Part shown: piece after piece, positions 51,775 to 61,257 of the stretch
Layout of the letters: every line of letters starts with the position of its first letter
Position numbering within the stretch: position 1 is the stretch's first letter
Assembly (NCBI RefSeq): GCF_018854015.1
Contig: NZ_JAAXYO010000152.1
Location: 33,550 to 97,549, forward strand
DNA: 64,000 bases
From: Igneacidithiobacillus copahuensis
Lineage (GTDB): Bacteria; Pseudomonadota; Gammaproteobacteria; Acidithiobacillales; Acidithiobacillaceae
Direction: 5' to 3'
Notes under the pieces: generated by a model
Told to the model about the DNA's origin: nothing
The model's database searches: none
What the model saw: only the letters and a program-made list of their open reading frames with translations
Program-made: the position numbers and the translations under genes

Positions 51775-52551
51775 ATGCTCGAAACGCAAGTTCAGAAGGA
51801 CATGGGTCGTAATACCAAAAAAGGGGAGCGCTCGCTGCGACTGTATCTCGCCCGCCATCAGGATGAGATCGAGGCGGCACAACGGCTGCGCTATCGCGTG
51901 TTCAGCGCGGAGTACGGTGCCCAGCTGAGTGGCCCGCCGGGAATCGATCAGGATGAATATGATCCCTTCTGCGAGCACCTGATCGTCGAAGATGAGGTCC
52001 GTCAGGAGGTGGTTGGTACCTATCGTCTTTTCCTGCCCGAGCAAGTACCCAATGTAGGCCGCTATTATGCGCAGACGGAGTTTGATCTCTCGCGTCCCTT
52101 GGCCCTGGGCTCTCGGGTCATGGAACTCGGTCGCTCCTGCGTGCATCCAGACTATCGCCAGGGAGCCGTGATCGTGCTGTTGTGGTCTGGCTTGGCAGAG
52201 GCTATGGGCATGTGGGACATCGACCATCTCATGGGTTGCGCCAGCGTGCATAGCACCGATGGCCCGGCGCTTGGCGCCCTGTATCGCTCGCTGGAGCAGC
52301 AGATGGTGCCAGCAGAGCAGCGCGTCTTTCCCCTGCGCCCGGTACCCGGTTTCGATTCCGACGCCCAGGTGGAGCCCGTCGAGTTGCCGGCATTGCTGAA
52401 AGGCTACTTACGGGCAGGGGTGCGGCTGGGGGGCGAGCCGTATTGGGACCCCCAGTTTCATTGCGCTGACTTTTTTGTGTGGTGCGATTCGCGACTTATT
52501 ACCTCGCGCTACCAGCAGCGTTTTCTGGATCCTGTGGTCCAAGGCAAATGA
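51775..52551 (+). CDS. olsB: OlsB-type N-acyltransferase (ornithine lipid synthesis)
   Basis: A 258-residue GNAT protein of the Acetyltransf_5/OlsB group. RLRYRVFSAEYGAQL, DEYDPFCEHLIVED, VVGTYRLFLPEQVP, the RVMELGRSCVHPDYRQGAVI core and HLMGCASVHSTDG match the layout of ornithine N-acyltransferases, which use 3-hydroxyacyl-ACP to make lyso-ornithine lipid. The next gene, overlapping by four bases, is a PlsC-type O-acyltransferase that could add the second chain. The Pho box in front fits a role in replacing phospholipids when phosphate is scarce. Related proteins have been discussed as acyl-homoserine-lactone synthases in Acidithiobacillus, a less likely role here. Confidence 0.78.
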   Translation: MLETQVQKDMGRNTKKGERSLRLYLARHQDEIEAAQRLRYRVFSAEYGAQLSGPPGIDQDEYDPFCEHLIVEDEVRQEVVGTYRLFLPEQVPNVGRYYAQTEFDLSRPLALGSRVMELGRSCVHPDYRQGAVIVLLWSGLAEAMGMWDIDHLMGCASVHSTDGPALGALYRSLEQQMVPAEQRVFPLRPVPGFDSDAQVEPVELPALLKGYLRAGVRLGGEPYWDPQFHCADFFVWCDSRLITSRYQQRFLDPVVQGK

Positions 52552-53468
52552 TCTTTCGTCGGCGGCGTATTTCCGCTTCTGCACAAGCGCAACTGATCCC
52601 CTATCCCAGCGACCGTATCCTGCGGCGCAGCGAGCCGCGTTTTTATCGCCGCTTGTGGCGTATCCCCGCCCTTGCCCTGCACTTGGCTTTGGCATTTCCC
52701 CTGAGCTGGTGGTACTACGGGCGCAGGGTGGAAATCGATGGATCTGCGTTGGCGGTATTTCGCTGGTGGTGTGGGGTTGCGCTGCGCATCCTGGGGATCC
52801 GGCTGCGGGTAGCGGGAACCTTACCCATGGCACCGACGATGTTGGCGGCCAACCACGTCTCTTATCTCGATATTCTTGCGCTTGCCGCGATCCGGCCGGG
52901 TCAGTTTGTCGCCAAAAAGGAGATGGAGTCCTGGCCTCTCTTTGGCCGCCTGGCGCACCGCCTGGGAACCTTTTTCATTGACCGTGGTGATGCCCGGGCC
53001 AGCCAGCGGGTGTTGAAAGAGGCGGCCGAGGTCCTCCGTGATGGCCGTATCCTGTCCATCTTTCCCGAGGGAACGACAAGCGATGGTACGGACGTCGGCG
53101 ACTTTTTTGCCGCTCCTTTCGAGACCGCCGTCAGTGCCGGCAGCATGGTGGTACCGGTTACCCTGCGGTATGAGGATGTCCTGCGTCCCGGGCATGCGGA
53201 TCAGGTCTGCCCGTTCATTGGCGACGATACCCTTGCGGGACATCTGTGGCGGCTCACGGCATCGGCACCGCTCACCCTGCGCATCCACTTCGGTTCGCCC
53301 TTATCGCCCCAGCTCGGTCGAAGAGAGCTCGCCAAGGAGACCCAGCGTCTGATTCGCGAGTCGTTACAGCGGATGGAGGAGGGCGCGGCAGTGACCTATC
53401 TGGATCCGTATCGCCACCGCCTGCGCGATGCCTGGGAGGCCTGGCGTCACGGTAGTCAGTCCCGCTAG
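52548..53468 (+). CDS. plsC: PlsC-family 1-acylglycerol-3-phosphate / lyso-ornithine-lipid O-acyltransferase
   Basis: A 306-residue membrane-associated acyltransferase. A basic N-terminus and one or two hydrophobic segments (~38-55, 70-86) precede the catalytic NHVSYLD (HX4D, His 103 to Asp 108), GTFFIDRGD, and the IFPEGTTS motif (FPEG 172-175). Pairing with the olsB-like gene, with an ATGA overlap, suggests OlsA activity; a general lysophosphatidate acyltransferase role is possible and both may occur. The ATG at 52548 was chosen for the overlap; the frame is open further upstream within the previous gene. Confidence 0.85.
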   Translation: MIFRRRRISASAQAQLIPYPSDRILRRSEPRFYRRLWRIPALALHLALAFPLSWWYYGRRVEIDGSALAVFRWWCGVALRILGIRLRVAGTLPMAPTMLAANHVSYLDILALAAIRPGQFVAKKEMESWPLFGRLAHRLGTFFIDRGDARASQRVLKEAAEVLRDGRILSIFPEGTTSDGTDVGDFFAAPFETAVSAGSMVVPVTLRYEDVLRPGHADQVCPFIGDDTLAGHLWRLTASAPLTLRIHFGSPLSPQLGRRELAKETQRLIRESLQRMEEGAAVTYLDPYRHRLRDAWEAWRHGSQSR

Positions 53469-53484
53469 GGTTTTTCAGGCCACA

Positions 53485-54561
53485 TCAGTATTCTTCGTAG
53501 ACGCTGTCATTGCTGCAGCCGTTCCAGGCGTGTACGGTCTCTACCAGCAGTTCTACATTGTCTATTGGTGTTTGCGGCGTGATGCCGTGGCCCAAGTTGA
53601 AGATATGTCCTGGCCTTCCCGCATTCGCACAAAGGATATTTTCGATTTCAGCGCGCAACAGGGCGGCTTGACCATAAAGTGCAATCGGGTCGAGATTGCC
53701 CTGTACGGCGATTTTCTTACCCAGACGTGTGCGCGCCACGTTAATGTCGATGGTCCAATCCAGGCCGATGACGTTGGCACCGCTCGCCGCCATGCGCTCC
53801 AACCAGTTACCCCCGCCTTTGCTGAAGAGGATGATGGGCAGCTCTTTGGCCTCTGCTGTGGCGCGCAGTCCGGCGATGACCCGCTGCAAGGGGGCCAGAG
53901 AAAAACGCTCGTAGGCCGAAGTCGTCAACGTACCGCCCCAGGTATCAAACAGCATTAGTGCCTGAGCGCCCGCCGCGGCTTGCGCGTGCAGGTAGTCTGT
54001 CAGCGCCAGCACCAAGCGTTCGAGCAATGCCTCCAGGCTTTCCGGATCGGAATACATCCAAGTCTTTGCATGCAGGAAGTCGCGGCTCCCTCGGCCCTCG
54101 ATCATGTAGCAGGCGAGGGTCCAGGGGCTGCCGGCAAAGCCAATGAGCGGGACCCGACCGTCCAGCTCCCGACGGATGAGACGTACTGCGTCCATGACGT
54201 AGCGTAGATCTTGCTCGGGATCGGGCTGCCCCAGGCGCCGCAGATCACTGGCCTCGCGTAATGGATCGCGAAATACCGGACCCTCGCCTTCGAGGAAATC
54301 CAGTTCCATGCCCATAGCGTGGGGCACGGTGAGGATGTCGGAAAAGAGGATGGCGGCGTCGAGATCAAAGCGTCGCAGAGGTTGCAGTGTTACCTCGCAG
54401 GCCAATTCCGGCGTCTGGCAGAGCTCCAGAAAACCCGACACCTTGGCACGGGTGGCGCGATACTCTGGCAGGTAGCGCCCGGCTTGACGCATCAGCCAGA
54501 CCGGCGTGCGATCGACCTCCTGGCCCCAGCAGGCCCGCAGGAAGCGGTCTGTCTTGCTCAT
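53485..54561 (-). CDS. hemE: Uroporphyrinogen decarboxylase
   Basis: A 358-residue enzyme that decarboxylates uroporphyrinogen III to coproporphyrinogen III in heme synthesis. The VWLMRQAGRYLPEYRATRAK N-terminal signature, ILFSDILTVPHAMG with the catalytic Asp region, GFAGSPWTLACYMIEG, and the FNLGHGITPQTPIDNV C-terminal box are present. Its ATG overlaps the gltD stop (ATGA), so it is the last gene of the gltB-gltD-hemE unit. It converges with the plsC-like gene across 16 bases; no hairpin was seen between them. Confidence 0.97.
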   Translation of the reverse strand: MSKTDRFLRACWGQEVDRTPVWLMRQAGRYLPEYRATRAKVSGFLELCQTPELACEVTLQPLRRFDLDAAILFSDILTVPHAMGMELDFLEGEGPVFRDPLREASDLRRLGQPDPEQDLRYVMDAVRLIRRELDGRVPLIGFAGSPWTLACYMIEGRGSRDFLHAKTWMYSDPESLEALLERLVLALTDYLHAQAAAGAQALMLFDTWGGTLTTSAYERFSLAPLQRVIAGLRATAEAKELPIILFSKGGGNWLERMAASGANVIGLDWTIDINVARTRLGKKIAVQGNLDPIALYGQAALLRAEIENILCANAGRPGHIFNLGHGITPQTPIDNVELLVETVHAWNGCSNDSVYEEY

Positions 54562-55961
54562 TCTGCGGCGCTCAAAAAATCGAGGATGCCGTCGGCCGCC
54601 CGACGTCCTTCATCCACCGCCGTCACCACGAGGTCAGAACCACGGTGCATGTCACCGCCTACAAAGACCTTGGGGTTACTGGTCTGGAACTGGCTGTTGG
54701 CCGTCACCCGGCCGGCCTTGTCGGTGGCGATGCCAAAGTCGTCAAACCAGGCTGCGGGGGAGGGATCGAAGCCGAAGGCAATGATCACGGCATCGGCGAG
54801 CAAAAGCTCTTCTGAGCCGGGCACGACTTCGGGGTAGCGGCGACCTTTGTCATCGGCCGCACCGAGTTGCGTGCGCAAGACCTTGACCCCTTGTGGACCA
54901 GACTCAGGACTGCCAACAATCTCCACGGGCTGGCGATTGAAGAGGAATTTCACTCCTTCCTCGCGGGCGTTACTGACTTCCCGGCGGGAGCCGGGCATGT
55001 TTTCTTCGTCACGGCGATAGACGCAACTGACCGCCGTCGCACCCTGGCGGATGGCCGTGCGCACACAATCCATGGCGGTGTCACCACCACCCAGCACGAC
55101 CACGCGTTTGCCGGTCAGGTTGATATAGGGATGCAGAGGATCGGGCAGGGCCATCAGATGGGAGATATTGCCATTGAGGAAGTCCAGGGCCTTGTAGACG
55201 CCCGGCAGCTCCTCGCCGGGGAAATGCCCCTGCTTGGCCTTGTAGGTGCCCATGCCCAGGAACACGGCGTCGAAGTCGCGCAGTAGATCGGCAAAGGGAA
55301 TGTCCTTGCCGACTTCCTGCCCAAGACGGAACTCGATGCCCATTTCCCGCAGCAGATCGGCACGCCGCGCGACCACTTCCTTTTCCAGTTTGAAGGGGGG
55401 AATGCCGAAGGTCAGCAGGCCACCCACGGCGGGGTAGCGGTCGAAGACCACTACATCGACGCCATTGCGATTGAGGATATCGGCACAGCCGAGGCCCGCC
55501 GGCCCGGCGCCGACCACTGCCACGCGCTTGCCCAAACGCGCAACCGGCTCCTGTACCGGCTTCCAGCCGCGCGCCAGGGCTTCTTCGGTGATGAACTTCT
55601 CCAGGTTGCCGATGGTGACCGCGCCGTAGTCTTCGTTGAGAGTACAAGCGCCTTCGCAAAGGCGATCCTGGGGACAGATACGACCACAGATTTCCGGCAG
55701 GGTGTTGGTACTGTGGGAAAGGGTTGCGGCCTCCTCGATGCGGTTTTCGACGATCAACTGCAACCAGTTGGGAATGTAGTTGTGCACCGGGCACTTCCAC
55801 TCACAGTAGGGATTACCGCAATGCAGACAACGGTCGGCCTGCAAACGGGCGCTGTCGAGATCGAAGACTTCATAGATCTCGCGGAAGGCTTCGCGACGCT
55901 CCTCTACCGGCAATTTCTTGGGATCCTGCCGACCATCTTCCAAAAAGGCAAAATTATTCAT
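54558..55961 (-). CDS. gltD: Glutamate synthase small subunit
   Basis: A 467-residue NADPH-oxidising subunit of glutamate synthase. N-terminal [4Fe-4S] cysteines lie in RCLHCGNPYCEWKCPVHNYI and CGRICPQDRLCEGAC. An FAD site (VAVVGAGPAGLGCADIL), the FDRYPAVGGLLTFGIP loop and an NADPH site (VVVLGGGDTAMDC) follow, and the protein ends in a second FAD contact (KVFVGGDMHRG). It passes electrons to GltB, 24 bases upstream in the operon. Confidence 0.97.
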   Translation of the reverse strand: MNNFAFLEDGRQDPKKLPVEERREAFREIYEVFDLDSARLQADRCLHCGNPYCEWKCPVHNYIPNWLQLIVENRIEEAATLSHSTNTLPEICGRICPQDRLCEGACTLNEDYGAVTIGNLEKFITEEALARGWKPVQEPVARLGKRVAVVGAGPAGLGCADILNRNGVDVVVFDRYPAVGGLLTFGIPPFKLEKEVVARRADLLREMGIEFRLGQEVGKDIPFADLLRDFDAVFLGMGTYKAKQGHFPGEELPGVYKALDFLNGNISHLMALPDPLHPYINLTGKRVVVLGGGDTAMDCVRTAIRQGATAVSCVYRRDEENMPGSRREVSNAREEGVKFLFNRQPVEIVGSPESGPQGVKVLRTQLGAADDKGRRYPEVVPGSEELLLADAVIIAFGFDPSPAAWFDDFGIATDKAGRVTANSQFQTSNPKVFVGGDMHRGSDLVVTAVDEGRRAADGILDFLSAAE

Positions 55962-55985
55962 GTCAATTCCTCGCGATGGACAAGG

Positions 55986-58900
55986 TCAGCTGGCTTCTTC
56001 GAGCAACACATCGAGCTTGGCCGCCTTGGGCACCACCAGCCAGACCTGTGCAACAAAACGCGACCAATTGTGCAGTAAATCCTGGGCCAGCAGGCTGCCA
56101 GTCCATTCTGCGTGACGCTTGATATGGCGCTTCAGTAAGACTTCGTAGCCGCGCATGGATTCGGTATCGATACGATGGACATTGACCAGCTCGCCATTGA
56201 CGCGATTGGGAAACTGGCCCTCGGCATCGCGCACGAAGGCGAGACCACCGGTCATGCCGGCACCGAAATTGACGCCAACCCGGCCGAGAATGATGACCTG
56301 ACCGCCCGTCATGTATTCGCAGGCGTGGTCTCCGGCGCCCTCGATGACCGCAACCGCACCGGAGTTGCGCACCGCAAAGCGCTCGCCGGCGCGGCCGGCG
56401 GCGTGCAGCATGCCGCCGGTGGCACCATAGAGGCAGGTGTTGCCGATGATGGCCGATTCTGCGGCAACATAGGGGGCATTTTCGGGCGGGGCGATGATGA
56501 TGCGGCCACCATTCATGGCCTTGCCGACATAATCATTGGCATCGCCGTGCAGACGCAGGGTCATGCCCTGTACCGAGAAGGCGCCAAAGGACTGACCAGC
56601 GGTGCCGTGCAGCTCGACATGAATGCAGTCATCGGGCAGACCGGCATTGCCATAGCGTTTGGCAATCTCGCCTCCCAGCCTTGCGGCAATGGAGCGGTGG
56701 GTGTTCTGAATGCGGTAGTGCAACCGCGTGGGGATCTTCTCCTCCAGGGCCGGGCGGGCATCGGCCACGATCTGCTCGGCGAGTTCGCCGCGGTCGAAGG
56801 GCGGATTGCGATCCTGCTGATGGATGTTGTGATCAGCATTTTCCAGCGTGGCATTGCCGAGCAGCGGACGCAGATCCAGGGCGGCCTGCTTTTCCGTACT
56901 GGCCTTACCGATCTCCAGCAGGTCACTACGTCCGACCAGATCGTCAAAGCGACGAATGCCGAGTTCGGCCATGATCTCCCGCACCTCTTCGGCAACAAAG
57001 CGGAAGTAGTTGATCACCAGTTCCGGCAGTCCCTTGAAATGCTTGCGCAGGGTCTCATCCTGAGTAGCCACGCCCGTGGCGCAGTTGTTGAGATGGCAGA
57101 TCCGTAGATACTTGCAGCCGAGCACGATCATCGGCGCGGTACCAAAGCCGAAGCTCTCGGCGCCGAGCAGGGCACCTTTCACCACATCGAGCCCGGTCTT
57201 GAAACCACCGTCGGCCTGCAGACGCACGCGATGGCGCAGGAAGTTCTTGCGCAGGGTGACCTGGGTTTCCGCCAGCCCCAGCTCCCAGGGGGAACCCGCA
57301 TACTTGACCGAAGTGAGCGGACTGGCGCCAGTCCCGCCATCGTAGCCAGCGATGGTGATGCGGTCGGCATAGGCCTTGGCCACACCGGCAGCAACGGTGC
57401 CCACGCCGGCCTCGGAGACCAGTTTGACCGAGACAAAGGCGCCGGGATTGACCTGCTTGAGGTCAAAAATGAGCTGTGCCAGGTCTTCGATGGAGTAGAT
57501 GTCATGGTGCGGTGGCGGGCTGATCAGCGCCACACCTTCCTTGGCGTAGCGCAGGCGCGCGATGATGCCGCTGACCTTGTGACCAGGCAGCTGACCGCCT
57601 TCGCCGGGCTTGGCGCCCTGGGCGATCTTGATCTGCAGCTCTTCGGCATTGACCGCGTATTCCGGCGTCACCCCAAAACGGCCAGAAGCAATCTGCTTGA
57701 TTTTGCTGACCTTGTTGTTGTGATAGCGGGCAGGGTCTTCGCCGCCCTCGCCGGAGTTGGAACGCCCACCGATAGTGTTCATGGCAATGGCCAGGGCCTC
57801 ATGGGCCTCGGGAGAGAGCGCACCCAGGGACATCGCCGCGGTATCGAAGCGCGGAGTGATGGCCTCGACCGGTTCCACTTCATGCAAGGGGATCGCCTTG
57901 CCGCCGCGCAGATCCAGTAGGTCGCGGAGATTGGTGACCGGCCGTCCATTCACCAGTTCGGCGAAGCTGCGATAGTCCTCCTGGCGGCCGGAACGGGTGG
58001 CAGCCTGTAGACTGGCAACCACATCCGGGTTGTAGGCGTGGTATTCGCCGCCATGGATATATTTCAACTGACCGCCGGCACTCATGCGTCGATGCGGACG
58101 CCAGGCATCTGCCAGCAGGCGCCGTACGTCGGTTTCCAGGTGCCGGAAATCCGCGCCCTCAATGCGGCTGACCGTACCGCGAAAACAGCGTTCCACCACC
58201 CGCGACGATAGGCCCAACGCCTCAAAGAGCTGGCTACTGCGATAGGAGGCGAGGGTGGAGATCCCCATTTTAGAGAGAATCTTGTACAAGCCTTTGTCGA
58301 TGCCCTTGCGATAATTGGCCAGGGCCTTGCTTACCCCCACCGGCTGGCTGAAGGCGCGGCGCTCGGCCAGGCTACGCACTATGCTGTAGGCGAGGTAGGG
58401 ATACACTGCGGTAGCGCCGTAGCCGATGAGGGTGGCGAAGTGATGGGGGTCGCGGGCGTGGGCGGTAGCAACGAGAATGTTGCAGCGAGTACGCAAGCCG
58501 GCGTCTATGAGGGCGTGATGCACCGCACCCACCGCCATGAGCGCGGGGATATAGACCTGATCCTTCTGCAATCCGCTGTCGTCCAGTACCACAATGACGG
58601 CTCCGGCCTGCACCCCGGCCACGACTTCGGCGCAGAGACTGCTGACCGCAGATTCGAGATCAGCACTGCTCGGGTAGCAGATGTTGAAAATCTGCGCGCG
58701 GAAGGCGGGTTCCGCACGCGAAATCAGCGCCTGAAAGGCCGCATCGGATAGTACCGGGGAGTGCACCTCGATACGCCGCGCATACTCCGGGCGCTCGGCA
58801 AAGAGATTGCTTTCCGTCCCCAAAATGGCATTCAGGGACATGACCAGGGATTCCCGCAACGGGTCGATCGGCGGGTTGGTAACCTGGGCAAACTGCTGGC

Positions 58901-60404
58901 GGAAGTAGTCGGCCAGGTGCCGCGGCTGGGTGGAAAGCACCGCCACCGGGGTATCATCGCCCATGGAGCCAACCGCCTCTTGGCCTCCTTCGGCGAGCAC
59001 CCGGATGACCTGGTCTTCCTCTTCCATGCTGACGCCAAAGGCCTTTTCCCAGGCAACCAGATCCGTCACCGGGCGGGCGATTTCCGGCGCATCGTCATCT
59101 GCATCGAGATGTTCGGCATATTCCGCCAGCCAGTCGCCGTAGGGGGCGCTGTTCTGGATGCGCAGGTCGATACTGGCGTTGTCCAGTAGCTGGCCGTTGC
59201 GCAGGTCTACCGCAAGTATTTGCCCCGGCCCCACCCGTCCCTGGGCGGTGATATCCTGGTGTGCGTAGTCGAAAACGCCCACTTCCGAGGCAATATTGAT
59301 GATGCGGTCGCGGGTGATGACGTAGCGCGCGGGTCGCAGGCCGTTGCGATCCAGAGCGCAGACCGCCATCTGGCCGTTATTGAGCACCAAACCGGCAGGG
59401 CCATCCCAGGCCTCCATGCGCATGGAGTGATATTCATAGAAGGCGCGCAGTTCCGGGGCCATGTTGGGGACATTGTGCCAAGCCGGGGGAACCAGCAGGC
59501 GCAGGGCCTTGAAGAAGTCCATCCCACCTTGCACCAGCAGTTCGAGCATGTTGTCCAAACTGAAGGAATCACTGCCGCCACCCACTGCTGGCAGCACCTC
59601 CTCCATGGGCAGGAGATCGGATTGCAGCAGGGGGGCCCGTGCCCGTGCCCAGTTGCGGTTGCCCTGAATGGTGTTCAGCTCGCCGTTGTGGGCGAGAATG
59701 CGGAAGGGTTGGCATAAACGCCATTCCGGCCAGGTATTGGTGGAGAAGCGTTGATGGTAGCTGACCAGCGCCGAGGCAAAACGTGGGTCGCGCAGATCAG
59801 GATAGAAATCCGGCAGATGCTCGGGCATGACCAGCCCTTTGTAGCCGATCACCCGGCTGGAGCAGGTGACCGCAAAGAAATCGCTGTCGGACGCGCAGCG
59901 CTTTTCCACCCGGCGGCGCAGACGGTAACAGAGGCGTTCGAAGGCATCGTCGTCTGCTTCCTCTCCGCTGAGGAATGCCTGCTCGACGCCAGGGAGAGTC
60001 TTCAGCGCCTCCGCACCGCAGGCCTCGGCCACGGTGGGCACGGCACGCCAGCCAAGCAGGGTAAGGTCCAGGGCTTGCGCTTCTTCCGCAATGATCTGGT
60101 GTATTCCCTTTGCCCGCTGCACGTCGCGAGGCAGAAAAAACTGCCCAACGGCAAAGCGCGCTGGCAGCGTAATGCCCGACTCGGTCGCCACGGCGCGGAA
60201 AAAGTCCTGGGGCATCTGGATGAGCAGCCCGCAACCATCCCCACTCTTGCCGTCGGCGGCGACCGCTCCACGGTGGGTCAGGCGGGCCAACGAGCCGATG
60301 GCCGTGGCCACGATGCTGTGACTGGCCTGGTTGTCCATCTGGGCAATGAGGCCAAAACCACAAGAATCGCGTTCAAAATCTGAAGAGTAGAGATTATTTG
60401 TCAT
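55986..60404 (-). CDS. gltB: Glutamate synthase large subunit
   Basis: A 1472-residue GOGAT alpha subunit that makes two glutamates from glutamine and 2-oxoglutarate. The N-terminal class II amidotransferase begins after a 14-residue propeptide at Cys 15 (RDSCGFGLIAQ), the catalytic nucleophile. The central domain and the FMN-binding barrel follow (EGGEDPARYHN, KPGEGGQLPGHKVS, SPPPHHDIYSIEDLAQLI, GYDGGTGASP). The [3Fe-4S] cysteines are in CKYLRICHLNNCATGVATQ. The C-terminal beta helix shows repeated G-rich turns (GATGGMLHAAGRAGERFAVRNSGA, in boxes). Confidence 0.98.
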   Translation of the reverse strand: MTNNLYSSDFERDSCGFGLIAQMDNQASHSIVATAIGSLARLTHRGAVAADGKSGDGCGLLIQMPQDFFRAVATESGITLPARFAVGQFFLPRDVQRAKGIHQIIAEEAQALDLTLLGWRAVPTVAEACGAEALKTLPGVEQAFLSGEEADDDAFERLCYRLRRRVEKRCASDSDFFAVTCSSRVIGYKGLVMPEHLPDFYPDLRDPRFASALVSYHQRFSTNTWPEWRLCQPFRILAHNGELNTIQGNRNWARARAPLLQSDLLPMEEVLPAVGGGSDSFSLDNMLELLVQGGMDFFKALRLLVPPAWHNVPNMAPELRAFYEYHSMRMEAWDGPAGLVLNNGQMAVCALDRNGLRPARYVITRDRIINIASEVGVFDYAHQDITAQGRVGPGQILAVDLRNGQLLDNASIDLRIQNSAPYGDWLAEYAEHLDADDDAPEIARPVTDLVAWEKAFGVSMEEEDQVIRVLAEGGQEAVGSMGDDTPVAVLSTQPRHLADYFRQQFAQVTNPPIDPLRESLVMSLNAILGTESNLFAERPEYARRIEVHSPVLSDAAFQALISRAEPAFRAQIFNICYPSSADLESAVSSLCAEVVAGVQAGAVIVVLDDSGLQKDQVYIPALMAVGAVHHALIDAGLRTRCNILVATAHARDPHHFATLIGYGATAVYPYLAYSIVRSLAERRAFSQPVGVSKALANYRKGIDKGLYKILSKMGISTLASYRSSQLFEALGLSSRVVERCFRGTVSRIEGADFRHLETDVRRLLADAWRPHRRMSAGGQLKYIHGGEYHAYNPDVVASLQAATRSGRQEDYRSFAELVNGRPVTNLRDLLDLRGGKAIPLHEVEPVEAITPRFDTAAMSLGALSPEAHEALAIAMNTIGGRSNSGEGGEDPARYHNNKVSKIKQIASGRFGVTPEYAVNAEELQIKIAQGAKPGEGGQLPGHKVSGIIARLRYAKEGVALISPPPHHDIYSIEDLAQLIFDLKQVNPGAFVSVKLVSEAGVGTVAAGVAKAYADRITIAGYDGGTGASPLTSVKYAGSPWELGLAETQVTLRKNFLRHRVRLQADGGFKTGLDVVKGALLGAESFGFGTAPMIVLGCKYLRICHLNNCATGVATQDETLRKHFKGLPELVINYFRFVAEEVREIMAELGIRRFDDLVGRSDLLEIGKASTEKQAALDLRPLLGNATLENADHNIHQQDRNPPFDRGELAEQIVADARPALEEKIPTRLHYRIQNTHRSIAARLGGEIAKRYGNAGLPDDCIHVELHGTAGQSFGAFSVQGMTLRLHGDANDYVGKAMNGGRIIIAPPENAPYVAAESAIIGNTCLYGATGGMLHAAGRAGERFAVRNSGAVAVIEGAGDHACEYMTGGQVIILGRVGVNFGAGMTGGLAFVRDAEGQFPNRVNGELVNVHRIDTESMRGYEVLLKRHIKRHAEWTGSLLAQDLLHNWSRFVAQVWLVVPKAAKLDVLLEEAS

Positions 60405-60457
60405 GCTTTCACCATCGGCCGGACCATTCCCTCCCGCCCTATGGCGAAAGGGCTACC

Positions 60458-60487
60458 ATTATAAGCCGCTGATGCAGCAGAAACCAA
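60458..60487 (-). promoter_or_regulatory. Promoter of the gltBD-hemE operon
   Basis: On the minus strand a perfect TATAAT (60463-60458) lies 18 bases after TTGGTT (60487-60482). Transcription would start near 60450, giving a leader of about 45 bases before the gltB ATG. The exact -10 match makes this the strongest sigma70-type promoter noticed in the window. The rest of the 128-base gap to the lipoprotein gene shows no other clear element. Confidence 0.55.
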
Positions 60488-60532
60488 GCCGTTTTGGTAA
60501 TCCGCAGCGGCCTAAGCCTCGGGGTAAGAGCA

Positions 60533-61192
60533 CTAGGGATGTCCGTCCTGCCGGTCCTGTGGGCCGCGCCTCCGTTGCGGATGGCGTTGGTCCTGCTCTC
60601 TGCCCGCGTCCGGTCGTCGCTGCTCCGCGGCACTTCCTGGGCGCTGCGCGAAATTCTGCGGACGCTCCCTGGGTACGAGCTGGCCTTGGTAGCGGTCGGG
60701 CGGTGCTACTGGTCGCTGGGCATTCGGAAACCCCTGCATTAGGGGGCGATCAGGTCTCCGATTCTCAAAATCCGGCCTGCCGGGACGAAAATCCGGTTGC
60801 GTTGGTCGCTGCCCAAAGCGCTGGAAAAAAGTACCGGGAGGCGGCGGCGGAGAACCGTAGGGCGGTCGCCTTGGCAGGGGAGCACCGCGTGGTAACGGCG
60901 GCGGTGGAGCAGGATAGTACTGATAATATTGCCGCGGGTAATAATACCAGAGCATGTATTGAGCATAGAGCGGTGGCGAGTAATATTGCGCATATCCGGG
61001 CTGCAAATCGAAGTAGGTATACTCCCCCGGCGCTGCGTAGACCGAGCTCGTGTAGCCGCTCTGATAGTAGCCGTAGGGGTAATAGGCGCAGCCCCCCAGT
61101 ATGCCCAGAATTGCCGGAATGGCGAGCCACGACACCAGTTTTCTGACAGACAATGATGTCGTTGGCTCGAGAGAGAATCTTCTTGCGTTCAT
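60533..61192 (-). CDS. Tyr/Pro-rich putative lipoprotein of unknown function
   Basis: A 219-residue protein I do not recognise. An N-terminal hydrophobic segment (LVSWLAIPAILGI) runs into an LGGC lipobox (Cys at residue 35). The mature protein is low-complexity: a Tyr-rich block (YYPYGYYQSGY and similar, to ~95), a Pro-rich block (~95-120), and an Arg/Gln/Pro/Asp-rich tail. A surface or periplasmic lipoprotein is likely. Another start (TTG at the residue before SVRKL) would give a tidier signal peptide. A competing frame (60765-61199) lacks a signal and looks like a shadow. It lies between core gltB and the accessory genes. Confidence 0.6.
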   Translation of the reverse strand: MNARRFSLEPTTSLSVRKLVSWLAIPAILGILGGCAYYPYGYYQSGYTSSVYAAPGEYTYFDLQPGYAQYYSPPLYAQYMLWYYYPRQYYQYYPAPPPPLPRGAPLPRRPPYGSPPPPPGTFFQRFGQRPTQPDFRPGRPDFENRRPDRPLMQGFPNAQRPVAPPDRYQGQLVPRERPQNFAQRPGSAAEQRRPDAGREQDQRHPQRRRGPQDRQDGHP

Positions 61193-61257
61193 CCGTCATT
61201 CCTCGCTAGGTCTATCCCGCAGCCACTGGTTGCCCGGCGCCTTGCGGGCGCGGCAGT

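Noticed and set aside
51775..52551. Calling the GNAT protein an acyl-homoserine-lactone synthase
   Set aside because: There is no luxR-type regulator nearby, and the Pho box and the adjoining PlsC-type gene fit ornithine lipid synthesis better. An AHL role cannot be fully excluded.
60765..61199. An alternative minus-strand frame over the Tyr/Pro-rich lipoprotein gene
   Set aside because: It has no signal peptide, lipobox or coherent composition; the 60533-61192 frame has all of these.
61193..61257. A GC-rich GCGCC/GGCGC hairpin after hsdM
   Set aside because: The stem is only five base pairs and no T tract follows on the minus strand, so it was not called a terminator.
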